Shown here in pieces: positions 52,288 through 62,637 of a DNA stretch of 64,000 nt (position 1 is the first letter of the stretch; each line of letters opens with the position of its first letter). The stretch is from Pythium myriotylum (lineage: Eukaryota; Oomycota; Peronosporomycetes; Pythiales; Pythiaceae), in NCBI GenBank assembly GCA_023091665.1, contig JALJCQ010000017.1:2790001-2854000 (forward strand), in the 5' to 3' direction. Under the pieces are notes generated by a model that had not been told where the DNA came from, did not search any database, and worked only from the letters and a program-made list of their open reading frames with translations. Both the position numbers and the translations under genes were made by a program.

Positions 52288-52320
52288 TGTGGACCACACT
52301 AAAACTGCGTGGACCACGTG
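52288..52320. promoter_or_regulatory. Paired GTGGACCAC motifs upstream of prefoldin 5
   Basis: TGTGGACCACAC at 52,288-52,299, identical to 15,344-15,355, is followed at 52,307-52,320 by GCGTGGACCACGTG, giving two near-palindromes 19-20 bp apart, centre to centre. They lie 65-97 bp before the PFDN5 ATG. The remainder of the interval to 52,620 shows nothing else. Confidence 0.42.
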
Positions 52321-52620
52321 GATCATTGGGGTGTTTATTAGCTTAGGCTAGGTTGAGGACGACCCTCGCAAGGGATGGACGGGATCTCCGAAACGGCGGG
52401 GCATCTTGAACTGGCACTTTGAAGCCTATTCTTACATATCCCGTTTAAACCGATTCTAGGTATGTCCATGTGTGCGAATGCAAAACCTGTATAAATGAAT
52501 TCTGACTAGAAGTTGATGGGTCCGTACCTATGCGGAGGTGCCCAGTAGCGCCCATCTGAGCCCCAAGAGCTCTTGACGGGCCACGCGGACTTCCTCTTCC
52601 TCTCCTCTCCTCTCCGCCCG

Positions 52621-54504
52621 ATGCTGCGCCTCCGCTGGCTCGCCGCGGCGCTCGCGGCCGCCTCCGTGGCGCTGCGCGAGTCGGCGCTCGCCGCCACGAT
52701 CGACCCGAACGACAAGGGCCTCCCGCTCTTCCCGGAGGGCCACCCCAACATCACGTACCTCACGGATGACAACTGGGACGACATCATGAGCACCCACCAG
52801 GACAAGCCCTGGCTCGTCGACTTCTACCACCCTTTGTACGGTCATTTCGAATGCTTTACCTCTATGTGTGTGGATACATGGTTGCTAATGAAAATGGGTC
52901 TCGATGCTCGTAGCTGTCCGCACTGCAAGCACTTCGCGCCGACGTACTTTGAGGTCGGCGCGTACTACAAGGTCGAAGGCAGCATCTACGTCGGCGCCAT
53001 CAGCTGCATGGACCACGTCAAGTGCCGTCGCGTCGGCATCAAGGGCTTCCCGACGCTCATCTCGTTTGGCTTTGACAAGAAGCGGCCCGGACAGGAAGTC
53101 GCGCGCGTCGTGGGCACCCACACGCTGCAGGAGGTCAAGGACTACGTCAAGAAGCTCTTCGCCGAGGCCAAGTTCAACGAGACGGGCATCTCCGAGCCGC
53201 CTGCGACAGTCCCGGGCGAGACGCAGGTTCCTGGTGGTGCCCCCGTGGGTGCGCCTGCTGGTGGCCCCGTCGCGACGACCCCGACGCCGACCAAGGAGCC
53301 CGTGCCTGGTGAGCAGGTCCGCAAGGAGATCTGGGAGGAGTCGACCAAGCCCATGGACCAGGTCACGCGCATCCAGGACGCGGCGTCGGCGTTCATCTTC
53401 GGTCTCAAGCAAGGCGTGTTCATGGGCCGCGACGTGCTCGAAGACGTCGAGCTGGACGCGCTCAAGTCGTGGCTCCTGCTGGTCTCCAGGACGTTCCCCG
53501 GCTCGATCAACCGCAAGATCATCACGAAATTGCACGAAAAGGTCGCGCCGATCGCGCTGCTGGACTTCGACACGTTCGACAAGATCCTAACCGACTGGCA
53601 GGGGCTCACGACGTTCGATTTCCTCGCCGAGGAGGCCAAGCTTAACTTTGAAGGCCTGACCGTGCCCGAGTGGCAGCGGCTCTCGAATCTTTTCACGGGC
53701 CAGGGCGTCACCTACCGCGCCTGTGCGCTGTACACGTGCGGCCAGTGGAACATGTTCCACATGCTCACGATGAACCCGCCGCCGCCGCTCCACCGCGACG
53801 ACGAGCTCATGGTCTCGGTCATCGCGACCATGCGCCGCTTCATGAAGCACTTTTTCGGCTGCGTGCAGTGCCGTGACCACTTTTTGGAGTACAACAACCT
53901 GGAAAAGGTCAAGATGATCAGTGCGGCGCCCAACAAGGCCCAGACGCTCAAGCGCTGGCTCTGGACCATGCACAACGCCGTCAACACACGGATCCGCCAC
54001 CCGCAGTGGCCCAAGCCCGACATCTGCCCGACCTGTGGCACCGAAGAGGACTGGAACATTGTCGAGGTCGACAAGTGGCTCGGCAACACGTACGAGTACC
54101 GTGAAGTCGCGGTGCCGCTGCGCGAGACCGAGGCCCCGAAGGACTCGCTGCGCAAGGAAGAGGACGCGGCGTTGCCCGTGGCGCCTCAGGCCAAGCCGAA
54201 CGAGAACCAGAAGGAGCCGGAGCAGACGACCGAGGACCCTGGCGTGTGGAAGCCGAAAGACGCCGACCTGGGCATCGACCACCCGGCGCAGAAGGCCCAC
54301 CAGGACACCCAGGTGAAGAAGGTCGACGGCGCCGTCATGGTCGATCTCCAGGCCAAGCCCAACGAGGACACGCTCAAGGGCGAGCAGGCGCCGCAGGTCT
54401 CGCTGTTTGCGTGGTACATTCTCCCCGTGGGTGCTGTCGGCGCCTACTTGATGTTCGTGCGTTCGCGCAAGCGCTCGTTCCGCGGCCACTCGGCCAAGGA
54501 GTGA
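52621..54504 (+). CDS. Quiescin sulfhydryl oxidase (QSOX), two exons
   Basis: Exons 52621-52835 and 52914-54504 encode 601 residues. A signal peptide (LRLRWLAAALAAASVALRES) leads to a thioredoxin domain whose redox site appears only after splicing: DFYHP then FCPHCKHFAPTYF. A Pro/Thr/Gly-rich linker separates it from helical sequence and the C-terminal Erv/ALR domain (YTCGQWNMFHMLTM, FFGCVQCRDHFLEY), whose CVQC pair sits near the FAD; HNAVNTRI follows. An acidic tail and one membrane helix (LFAWYILPVGAVGAYLMFV) end the protein. It makes disulfides in the secretory pathway, passing electrons to oxygen. The 78-bp intron is a multiple of three and open, so retention would insert 26 residues before CPHC. 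Confidence 0.93.
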   Translation: MLRLRWLAAALAAASVALRESALAATIDPNDKGLPLFPEGHPNITYLTDDNWDDIMSTHQDKPWLVDFYHPLYGHFECFTSMCVDTWLLMKMGLDARSCPHCKHFAPTYFEVGAYYKVEGSIYVGAISCMDHVKCRRVGIKGFPTLISFGFDKKRPGQEVARVVGTHTLQEVKDYVKKLFAEAKFNETGISEPPATVPGETQVPGGAPVGAPAGGPVATTPTPTKEPVPGEQVRKEIWEESTKPMDQVTRIQDAASAFIFGLKQGVFMGRDVLEDVELDALKSWLLLVSRTFPGSINRKIITKLHEKVAPIALLDFDTFDKILTDWQGLTTFDFLAEEAKLNFEGLTVPEWQRLSNLFTGQGVTYRACALYTCGQWNMFHMLTMNPPPPLHRDDELMVSVIATMRRFMKHFFGCVQCRDHFLEYNNLEKVKMISAAPNKAQTLKRWLWTMHNAVNTRIRHPQWPKPDICPTCGTEEDWNIVEVDKWLGNTYEYREVAVPLRETEAPKDSLRKEEDAALPVAPQAKPNENQKEPEQTTEDPGVWKPKDADLGIDHPAQKAHQDTQVKKVDGAVMVDLQAKPNEDTLKGEQAPQVSLFAWYILPVGAVGAYLMFVRSRKRSFRGHSAKE

Positions 54505-54645
54505 GTTGTTGGTTTCATGTCAAGAAGAAGCATCGACGGGGCTCTCCGTTTTTCCCAATACAAAGTAGAAAATTGACAAGTGTGTGTGTGCGGAGGGAGT
54601 TCATCGCAATCTCGGTTGTTTCTCTTGTGTAGTTAATGGAAGCGT

Positions 54646-54662
54646 GGGGGGGGGGGGGGGGG
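54646..54662. repeat. Poly-G run of 17
   Basis: A homopolymer in the 36-bp gap region before the RibBA stop, between convergent genes. It is a likely sequencing weak point and has G-quadruplex potential only if paired with other G runs. Confidence 0.9.
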
Positions 54663-54698
54663 ACCTGACCTATGAAAGTTATCAACAAAATATGGACT

Positions 54699-55853
54699 CT
54701 ACAGCGCCGTCGTGACAGCCTCGACGCGGTCAATCGCAGTGCCAAAGCCGTGAGGATCGAACGCGAGCTTGGCCTCGGTGTCGCTCGTCAGCAGCACAAC
54801 CGACTCGACGCCCAAGTCGCGTACAATCTGCATGCCCATGCCGAAGATGCTCTGTCGCGCCATCAATTCGCCGCTGATCTCCAAGAGCTTCTTCGAGTCG
54901 TTGACGTAGATGAGAACGCCCGCGCCGTGCTTGTCGACGATCTGCTTCTGCGCCCACTGGGCCTGGACGCTTGGCGCGAAGCCTTCCTCGACAAAGTAGA
55001 CCGCCACTTCGCGCTTGCCGGCGACGTCGCCGTAGGTGAGAACCTCGTATCGCTGCTCGCCGTCGTGTATCAGCGACTCGTACTCGGTTGCTGCGAACTT
55101 GCCGAGCGGCGTGACCACTTGCTTGGCGAGTGTCGACGACGCAACGCGCTGCACGAGCTTCTCGGTGCGAACGCGGTAGCGGATGAGGTCCGAGATCGTG
55201 ATGAGCGGGAGGCCGTGGTGCTTGGCGAAGACCTCGAGCTGTGGTCGACGCATCATGCGGCCGTTCTCGTCGTTCATTTCGCAAATGTAGCCGAGCGGAC
55301 GTGCGCCAGCGAGGCGCGCGAGGTCGACGGCGGCTTCGGTGTGGCCCGCGCGCACGAGCACGCCGCCATCCTGCGCGACGAGCGGGAAGATGTGTCCCGG
55401 TCGGTTGAACGCCGAGGGCTTGGCGTCCGGGTCCGCGAGCGCGCGGATCGTGCGCGCTCGGTCGGCCGCCGAGACGCCCGTCGAGTTGCCTTCCTTGAGG
55501 TCGACGGTGATCGTGAACTTGCACTTGTGCACCTCGGTGTTGTTCTCGACCATGAGCGGGAGCTGGAGCTCGCCGTGGAGGCGCTGCGCGAGCGCCGGCA
55601 CGCAGATGATGCCCGTGGTGTGGCGCAGCATGAAGGCCACGGCCTCTTCGGTGGCGAACTCGGCGGCAGCGATGAGGTCGCCCTCGTTCTCGCGGTCCTC
55701 GTTGTCCATGACGACGACGAAGCCGCCCTGGCGAATCCACGCGACGGCGTCCTCGATCGACGACGTGCCGGCGTTGCGCGCGGGCGAGCCGCCGGCGTCG
55801 GCGGCCACGGGGAGCGGAGCGAGCGTGTGGTTGGGCGACATGTTGCTGGCCAT
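54699..55853 (-). CDS. RibBA-type riboflavin enzyme: DHBP synthase with degenerate GTP cyclohydrolase II domain
   Basis: A 384-residue protein. The N-terminal half is 3,4-dihydroxy-2-butanone-4-phosphate synthase (RibB), with intact motifs VVMDNEDRENEGDLI, FMLRHTTGIICVP, VLVRAGHTEAAVDLARLAGA and CEMNDENGRMMRRPQL. This enzyme makes the four-carbon precursor of riboflavin from ribulose 5-phosphate. The C-terminal half resembles GTP cyclohydrolase II only in outline (GKREVAVYFVEEGFAPS, YGVGMQI-like FGMGMQIVRDLGVESVVLLT). It lacks the three zinc cysteines (HSEC and CDCG segments) and the catalytic core, so it probably does not open GTP. A separate RibA is then expected elsewhere. The start at 55853 (MASNMSPNHTLAPL) is used; an in-frame ATG at 56009 would add a Ser/Arg-rich leader that could be a mitochondrial presequence. 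Confidence 0.85.
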   Translation of the reverse strand: MASNMSPNHTLAPLPVAADAGGSPARNAGTSSIEDAVAWIRQGGFVVVMDNEDRENEGDLIAAAEFATEEAVAFMLRHTTGIICVPALAQRLHGELQLPLMVENNTEVHKCKFTITVDLKEGNSTGVSAADRARTIRALADPDAKPSAFNRPGHIFPLVAQDGGVLVRAGHTEAAVDLARLAGARPLGYICEMNDENGRMMRRPQLEVFAKHHGLPLITISDLIRYRVRTEKLVQRVASSTLAKQVVTPLGKFAATEYESLIHDGEQRYEVLTYGDVAGKREVAVYFVEEGFAPSVQAQWAQKQIVDKHGAGVLIYVNDSKKLLEISGELMARQSIFGMGMQIVRDLGVESVVLLTSDTEAKLAFDPHGFGTAIDRVEAVTTAL

Positions 55854-56382
55854 GTAGCGAGCGGATCTGGGAATGCAGCAGCGCCGCACGTCCCGCGAGA
55901 GGAGAGAGGAAGAGAGAGAAGAGGGCCCTTGTGACGTAAGGAAGCGCGAGGAGCTCCCACGTCGGGATCTGGTGCGTTTCGTAATCGACTCGGTCCAGTC
56001 AAAAGACACAACAGACCATCACTCGGACATCTATTTATAGAGGTCAAGGAGGTATGTCACAAAGTTAATATTGGCATTATTTAATTACTATTTGATGGAA
56101 ATGTATCTGAAAAGGAAGGTTGTAGACAGAGTGGCGGTGGGGTACTGAGATAGGATGGGATGAGTGACGGTGGCCGCGTAATCGGGTGGTGGAGGGGGCC
56201 CAATCAGATCGCGCGGTAGCTGTTCGTCGGGGCTTGGATTACCCAATCCATCAACATGCGCCACCACAGTGATTATGAGGAGCTCTTTTCGAATGCGACA
56301 TTGGGCTCCTTAGCGAGCTCCGTCCGAAGAGTGCGCGTTGGATAAATACACTCATGTCCACGATGTTCTACTGACTCTACGG
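55854..56382. other. intergenic, upstream of RibBA and downstream of MED15
   Basis: About 0.5 kb. Apart from a possible N-terminal extension of RibBA (to 56009), nothing was recognised. Confidence 0.45.
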
Positions 56383-59300
56383 CTACGACGACGCGTCGTA
56401 GGACGTGCTCAGCTTGGCGCCGATGGCGATCGCGATGCGCGAGAAGCGCACCGACGCGCGGCGCAGCACGTCGGGCTTCTGCTTCTCGAACGCCGCGACC
56501 GCCGTGAGCAGCTTCTCGGACGCGCTGAGCCCCGTGAGGTCCGGCACGACCGACTTGACATTGTCGCCCAGCTGAATTTTGGGCGACACGGCCGTTGGAG
56601 ACACCACGGCTGCACCAGCAAGCGCACCAGTGACCGCAGCGTCGGCCGGCGTCAGTCCGGTCTTCAATGCGTTGGTCGCGAGCAATGCAGCATTGGCAGC
56701 AGCGATCGCCGCCGCGGTCGTCGGCGTCGTCGCACCGCCAGCCGCTGTGCCAAGAGGAGGCGTTCCAGCGAGGGCAGCACCAGCGACTGCGGGCGTCGTG
56801 GTCGTCGGGATCTCGGTCTTGAGCTTGGCCTTGTTCAGCGCAGCCATCGCTGCTGCTGTGTTCATGGCCATGGTCTGAGGCGTTGTGGTCGTCGTCGGTC
56901 CCGAGACCGTCATGCCCATGCTGATCTTGTTCTGCGCTTGTTCGTACTCCTCCGCGAGTTTGCACTGCACAAGTTGCTGCGAGATCTTGTTGATCATCTG
57001 GGCCACCTTCTGGGCCTGCAGCGCGAGTTTGGCCTGAATGGCTGGGGTCTTGGCGCGTGACTGCTGCGTGATGATCTCCTGCTGCTTCTCGCGCAGCTTG
57101 GCATGCTCGGCAGTGAGCCGCTGCTTCTGGGCCTCCGGCAGGCGGAAAGTGCGATATTGTGCGGGCGTAAGGGCAGCAGTGAGCGCCGCAGCTGCTGAGT
57201 TCGGACTAGCCACGGATCCAGCAGTAGTTCCCGCATTTGTTGGAGTTCCGCCCGAAGAAATGTCGATCGGATTCATGCGAGAAGAGCCGAGTCCGGTGGG
57301 TGTCGTCGCTGTCGGGATCGCAGCTGTATCCGTGGTTGTACCTGGGAACTGAACGTTCAGGAGAGACGCATCCGTCGACGTTGTCGTGGCTGCAGCTGTA
57401 GGGAGAGTCTGCTGCGCAGTGAGAGTGGCCGCACCACTTGCAGCAGCGACTGCGGCTTGCTGCTGGAGTTGTTGCTGCTGTTGCTTGAGCTGGTGAGCCT
57501 GGACAGCAGCCTGCTGCTGTGCGAGAAGCTGCTTCTGGCGCGCTGCCAGTACTTGCTGCTGTTGCTGCTGACGCTGCTGAGCTTGCTGGGCCTGCAGGAG
57601 CTGCTTCTGCTTGCGAGCCTGCTCAAGAGCCTCTTGCTGCTTCTTTGCGGCAGCCGCAGCCGTCTCCATTTGCAGTTTCTTTTTCTGCTCTTCCTGTGCC
57701 TTCCGCAATTGCTCCGCCTTCTGTTGCTCGAGCATTTTCTTCTGCTGCTCCTGCAGAAGAGCTAGGCGTTGGGCTTCCTGTTGCTTCTTCAGTGCCTCTT
57801 GCTGCGCCTGGTGGACAGCTAGAGCGTTTGCAGCCGCCTGGTTCGTAGCTGCAGGTGGCGCAGCGGGAGCAGTGACTGCGGCTCCAGGAGCAGCGGCGCC
57901 GTTAGCTCCCGTCCCCGAAACTCGTGCCTTGTCCTTAAGTCGTTGGAGTATTGGAAGGACCTGCTTCTGGATGTGGGCCTCGACACGATCAAGATCGTTC
58001 TTGTTGTTTGTCGTAGGCTTGGATGGGTCTTGCTGCAGCAGCGCGATGATGCGGCGCAGAGTCATCAGGAAAGTGTTGATTCGTTCTTGTTGCTGATTCG
58101 CAGGCTTCTGCTTGACCATCCTCTCAAACTCTTTGTACACAATCACGAGGTCATCCCAGTATTTGGTCTTGAGCTCACGCAGACGCTCGCTGTACGACGC
58201 ATCCATTCCGCCATTCGCAGCCGGCGCTGCTGGAGTTGTCTGCGTTGGAAGTGCCATTGCAGCCGTGGCCGGTGTCGGCTGCGGCTGTTGTTGTTGTTGC
58301 TGCTGCTGCTGAGGCAGCGTCAAGCCTGGTGTCGTGTGGGTCAGCGTCTTCTGATCCAGATCGACTGTGTTCTTTGCGCGCTGAAGCATACGCATTTGAG
58401 CTTGCTGGTCGTGCGCCGCCTGCAGCTGCTCCGGCTTGATTCCGCGAGCGGCAGCAACAGCAGCGAGCGCCGCGGCAGTTTGAGTCTGCTGTTGCTGTTG
58501 CTGCGCCTGTTGCTGTTGTTGCTGAAGGTTCTGCTGTAGCGCTTGCTGTTGCTGCTGCTGCTGCTGTGCTAGAGTTTGCTGCTGAAGTTGCACTGGTTGC
58601 TGCTGCTGGGGGACCTGAACAGCCGGTTGTTGAGGAACCTGAGGCTGAGTTGGAAGCGGATCCAGCGCCGCGACTGGCTGCTGCGTCACCTGCGCGGCAG
58701 GCTGAGCCTGTCCCGTCGTGATTTGTAGCTGCTGCTGCTTCTGCATGAGATATTGCTGCTGCTTTCGTTGGAGTTGCTGCTGCTTCGCCTTCTGCATCTG
58801 CTGAAGGCGAGCGCGTGCGATCTCATGCTGCTGCTGGAGCTGCTGCAATTGCTGCCGGCGCTGTTCAGGTGATACACCTTGCTGCTGGTGCTGTTGACTG
58901 AGCTGTTGCTGTTGCTGGAGCTGCTGCTGACGGAGCTGGGCCGTCTCTTGTTGTTGGGCACGCAGCAATTGCTGTTGCTGGGCTTGGAACTGAACCTGCA
59001 GCCGCTGCAGCCACTGCTGCGCCTGCTGCTGCTGCGGAGTGAGACCGGCCGTGGCAGCCGTAGTAGCTGGTGCCGCTGGAGTTGGCTGCGTCGCAGCTGG
59101 CACGGCCGGGGTTGTCGTCACGTTCGCCGTCGAGATGCTCGCAGCGAGCCCAGCCGAAGCTGCAGCGGCGGCAGCAACTTGGGCGGCATTCTGTTGCTGC
59201 TGCTGCAACTGCTGCTGTTTTTGCTGTTGCTGCTGGAGCTGGAGTTGCTGCTGTTGCAATTGCTGCTGCTGGAACGTCGTCATCTGGGGCGTCGTCTGCG

Positions 59301-59978
59301 TGGGCTGCACCGTTTGCATCTGCGTCTGGTACGCTTGCGAGACCTGCGGTTGCTGGAGCCCCAATCCATTCACGTTCACGTTCCCATTCACCGCGGCTGC
59401 CCCCGCCATCATGGCTTGAGTGACTTGCTGCTGAGGGATCGCAGCCGCTTGCTGCACCTGCGGCTGCGCCGGTTGTGCAGCGACCAACCCCGGCTGCGCC
59501 GCCGCCTGCACTGGCGCCGCTCCCGCTGGACCCGACTGCGGCTTCCGTCGCAGACTCACAATCTTACGCTGCATCTTGGTCATGTACGTATTCTACAACG
59601 ATCCACTCCCTTCATCAGCACCCACCAAATCCACCAAAGAGACCTTGCTCCCAAAACCATCACCACGTACGCGATCGCCGCTGTTGGACCAGAGCATGAG
59701 CTCAAACTTGGCGGCCGAGCCCCAGACCTTCTGCTTGTCGCTCTCTCCGGAGATGCGCAGCAGCTCATGGTACCTACGCGCCACCAAACCCAACCAAACC
59801 AAACGCACCGCGTCAGTCTCGGCCTCCAAGTCTCTGGCAAAGGGCGGGAGATAACGGCTCCATTGCGCGGCTTCGACGCCGCCGTTTGGAGCCGCGAGCC
59901 CCGCGATCGAACGCACATCTCCGTGATCATCTGCTTGCGCACGTCCTCCGACACCTCCTGACGCCATTGGCCCTCCAT
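56383..59978 (-). CDS. MED15: Mediator subunit 15-like protein with KIX domain and long polyglutamine regions (three exons)
   Basis: Exons 59978-59917, 59773-59671 and 59592-56383 encode 1,124 residues. Splicing assembles an N-terminal KIX domain: MEGQWRQEVSEDVRKQMITE, then MYHELLRISGESDKQKVWGS, then AAKFELMLWSNSGDR and NTYMTKMQRKIVSLRRK. KIX domains of MED15/Gal11 bind activator domains. The middle is dominated by Gln-rich coiled coil (CAG/CTG-rich DNA) with a conserved module QQWLQRLQVQFQAQQQQL. A structured island near residue 510 (YSERLRELKTKYWDDLVIVY, FERMVKQKP) and a C-terminal domain (FRLPEAQKQRLTAEHAKLRE, MINKISQQLVQCKLAEEYE, KSVVPDLTGLSASEKLLTAV) complete it. It would sit in the Mediator tail. 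Two smaller relatives follow within 3 kb. Repeat lengths may be polymorphic. Confidence 0.82.
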
Positions 59979-60459
59979 GGTCGCTAGGAACGCCGCTGCT
60001 TTCGGACCCGAACTCGACCTGCTCGCTCCGTGGGAAAACGAGAAGTGGGGAGCTACACGAAGCGGCGAAGAGGCTGGAGGAAGATGGGCGATTGGGATTG
60101 GTTAATATAAGGGAATAAAGGTTTATGATTGGTGGAATTCATGCAGCTGTTCTTCACGCGGGGGAAGGCTTGGGGCGATTGTGAAAGTTGATGTGAGATG
60201 AAGTTCTGCAATGGGGGAAGGCAGGACATGAAGAAGGTTTCGGAGGATTCTTCGATCTGGCCAGTTGCAAAGGCGAACACGAAGAGAAAGAGAGAGAGAA
60301 TGGCGCTAGTGACGACACGAAGTCGTAAGACTCGAGTTTTTGGCCCACGGTGGGAAATGTGCAACGGTTATTCTAAGTGGGATGGCATTTAGTATTCACT
60401 TAACAATAATTGAAATTCGAAGTCCGACCCACGGTCTCCGATGCATTCCAACGGGTCTC
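59979..60459. other. intergenic, MED15 promoter region
   Basis: No gene was recognised in this 0.48 kb, which contains a short GA tract near 60,285. Confidence 0.45.
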
Positions 60460-61200
60460 TTATGATTGATCGGCGGCTGCGAGGAGAGCTTCCTCTGAGG
60501 GGCGACTGGCGGCCTCGTGTTGTTGCTGGAGCAACTCCCACTGCTGCTGGTGTCGCTGTGCGAGCTGCTCCTGCTGCTCCAGCTGCTCGCACCGGAGACG
60601 AGCGAGCTCTTGCTCCTGCGCGAGCACTAGCTCTTCCCGCTGAACCTGGAGACGCTCTCGAAGCGCTTCCAGAGACTTGTCGTGTTCTTGGCGACGATTC
60701 ATGCTCTTAAGATTCTCGTCTGCAATTGACAGATCCGCCAGAGTTGACCCATCCGCCCGACTGCCTGCTTCTTCTGCCTGCTCCAGTTCGCCATGCTGCA
60801 CGCAGTTACTTCGCACTCGCTCGCGAAACGTCTCGTACCGATGGTTCAAGTTCTCCACCAACGCGCCTTGCTTGGCCTTCCTGGAGAGCTCAAATCGCTC
60901 GCGATCCGCCTGGTGCTTCTTCTCCAGCACCTGCAGCTGACGGCGTCGCTCGCCGTGCGGCGTTTGCACGCTGCGATGGTGCTCGATCAGTTGCTGACGC
61001 AGCGCGAATTGCGCCTGGCAGAGCTCTTTCTTGCCTTGCAGCAGGCGGCGCTCCAACTGCTTGGCTTGGCGGTGGAACTGGAGCCCGAGCCACTCGAGCG
61101 CCTGGCGCTGCTCCGGCCGAAGCGCCTCGTCGTCGTCGTGCTGCCGCGCTACGAACTGGGCCATTGGCTGGAATTCTTGGTGGTCTGAAGGCACTTGCAT
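60460..61200 (-). CDS. Coiled-coil protein related to the MED15 Gln-rich module (no KIX)
   Basis: A 246-residue, almost wholly helical protein rich in Gln, Glu, Arg and Leu. Its first part, QALEWLGLQFHRQAKQLERR through QFALRQQLIEHHRS, GERRRQLQVLEKKHQADRER and ELSRKAKQGALVEN, lines up along its length with the module in MED15 (WLQRLQVQFQ, RRQQLQQLQQQHEIARAR, MQKAKQQQLQRK) and in the gene at 61.5 kb, so it appears to be a divergent third member that has lost the KIX region. In place of the glutamine runs it has more charged residues. The start MQVPSDHQEFQPMAQF at 61200 is the first ATG. Single exon, same strand as MED15 and 482 bp upstream of it. Function unknown; possibly a Mediator-tail variant. 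Confidence 0.65.
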   Translation of the reverse strand: MQVPSDHQEFQPMAQFVARQHDDDEALRPEQRQALEWLGLQFHRQAKQLERRLLQGKKELCQAQFALRQQLIEHHRSVQTPHGERRRQLQVLEKKHQADRERFELSRKAKQGALVENLNHRYETFRERVRSNCVQHGELEQAEEAGSRADGSTLADLSIADENLKSMNRRQEHDKSLEALRERLQVQREELVLAQEQELARLRCEQLEQQEQLAQRHQQQWELLQQQHEAASRPSEEALLAAADQS

Positions 61201-61522
61201 GTGTCACGCGGGTCGCGAGATGCCGAGTGGAGACGTCACCACGAAGGTCTCCATTACTCGGACCGTTGTGACCCCTGTCATCATCCTTGGCTTCAAAACG
61301 CGGACGAGATACCGTAATATTTCTTTGAAACCGGTATTGTATCGGTGATTTCTTTGAATTGCTCTTTTCGATTGGGGGAAATGCAGTGATATCTCGTAAC
61401 TTTCGGAGAAAGGGTGAGTAAGTTACGCATGGATGGGTTGATTTTCGTGGTCACGTCTCCGACTTAGTCTCCGCACACGAAGAGCGATTTTGAAGCAAGA
61501 AGAGCGACTTCCAAGCGCGACA
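61201..61522. other. divergent promoter between the two MED15-related genes
   Basis: About 0.3 kb with no coding signal; AT-richer than the genes on both sides. Confidence 0.45.
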
Positions 61523-62637
61523 ATGGACGAAAACTGGCGTCGGGAGCTGTCGGACGACGTGCGGAAGCAGCTGGCCACGGAAATGTGCGCTTTTTGGCTT
61601 TGAAACGGCCGTGAAAGAGGAGACTTGGGAGGTGCGACTCACACGCTTCTGGCGGGCGTAGGTGCGTTGAGTTGCTGCGGGTTACCGGCGAGAACGACAC
61701 GCAAAAGGTTTCAAACTCGGTCGCCAAGTTTGAGCTCATGATGTGGACTCACAGCAGCGATCGCGTACGTGGTGGTGATGTGAGACTGTCAAGTCGACAG
61801 AGGGGTTAACTGGTGATTGGGGGCATGGTTGCTTTGCAGAATACGTACATGACCAAGATGCAGCGCAAGATTGAGAATCTGCGTCGTAGACTACTATTGA
61901 GCCCGGTACAGGCGGCGGACGAACCGTCGATGGTCGCTCCTCCACAGGATCTTGAGCAGCAAGTCGCACAAGCCATGAGAGCGTTAGCGACGGTGGCCAA
62001 TGTCAACGTGAACATGAATGCGATGCGTCAACAGCAACGACCGCTATCGCAAGCGTTCCAGGCACAGACGGCGCCGTTTTTATCGCAGCAGTACATTGCT
62101 GGCCAAGCTACCGCAGTGGTCGAACTCGCTGCGATCGACTTACCTGCTAACGTCGTAACAACCCCAGGCGCTCCAGCTGTAACGGAGTCTTCCCCAGTGG
62201 CATCAAATACAACGGCTGCAGCCGCGGGGCTTACCCCACAGCAGGGCCAGCAGTGGCTGCAACAGCTGCAGGCCCAGTTCCAAGTCCAGCAAGAGGATTT
62301 GGAGCGTGTCCACAAACTGGAGATGGGCGAACTCTATCAGAAGCAGCTCCAGCAACGGCGTGAAGTAAGTCAACAACAGCAGCAGCCTGTATTGCCTGAA
62401 GCGCCCTTGGAGCAGTTGGAGAAGCTTCAGGAGCAGCATGAAATGGAACGCGCTCGCTTTCGGCAGATGCAGGAGGCTAAGCACCAGCAACTCCGACGAA
62501 AGCAGCAGCAATGTTTCATGCAGAAGCAGCAGCAACTTGAAATCATGACGAGACAAACCGAGCCAGCCATGGCAGCGAATGGTTCAGATGCGACAGAAGA
62601 CTGTGGAGAACGCCTTGGTTCATTTCAGATCTCTTAG
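61523..62637 (+). CDS. Short MED15-like protein with KIX domain (three exons)
   Basis: Exons 61523-61584, 61662-61764 and 61840-62637 encode 320 residues. Exon 1 (62 bp) and exon 2 (103 bp) have exactly the lengths of those in MED15 at 56-60 kb, and the junctions fall at the same residues: MDENWRRELSDDVRKQLATE, MCVELLRVTGENDTQKVSNS, VAKFELMMWTHSSDR, NTYMTKMQRKIENLRR. The Gln-rich module follows (QQWLQQLQAQFQVQQEDLER ... RARFRQMQEAKHQQLRRKQQ) and the protein then stops, so it corresponds only to the first third of MED15. It could act as a competing activator-binding protein, or be a paralogue losing its 3' end. Codon use is less GC-biased than in MED15. Confidence 0.75.

Noticed and set aside
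56409..59699. Many overlapping Leu- or Cys-rich frames opposite MED15
   Set aside because: They are translations of CAG/CTG repeats in other frames (polyLeu, polyCys, polyAla) and not genes.
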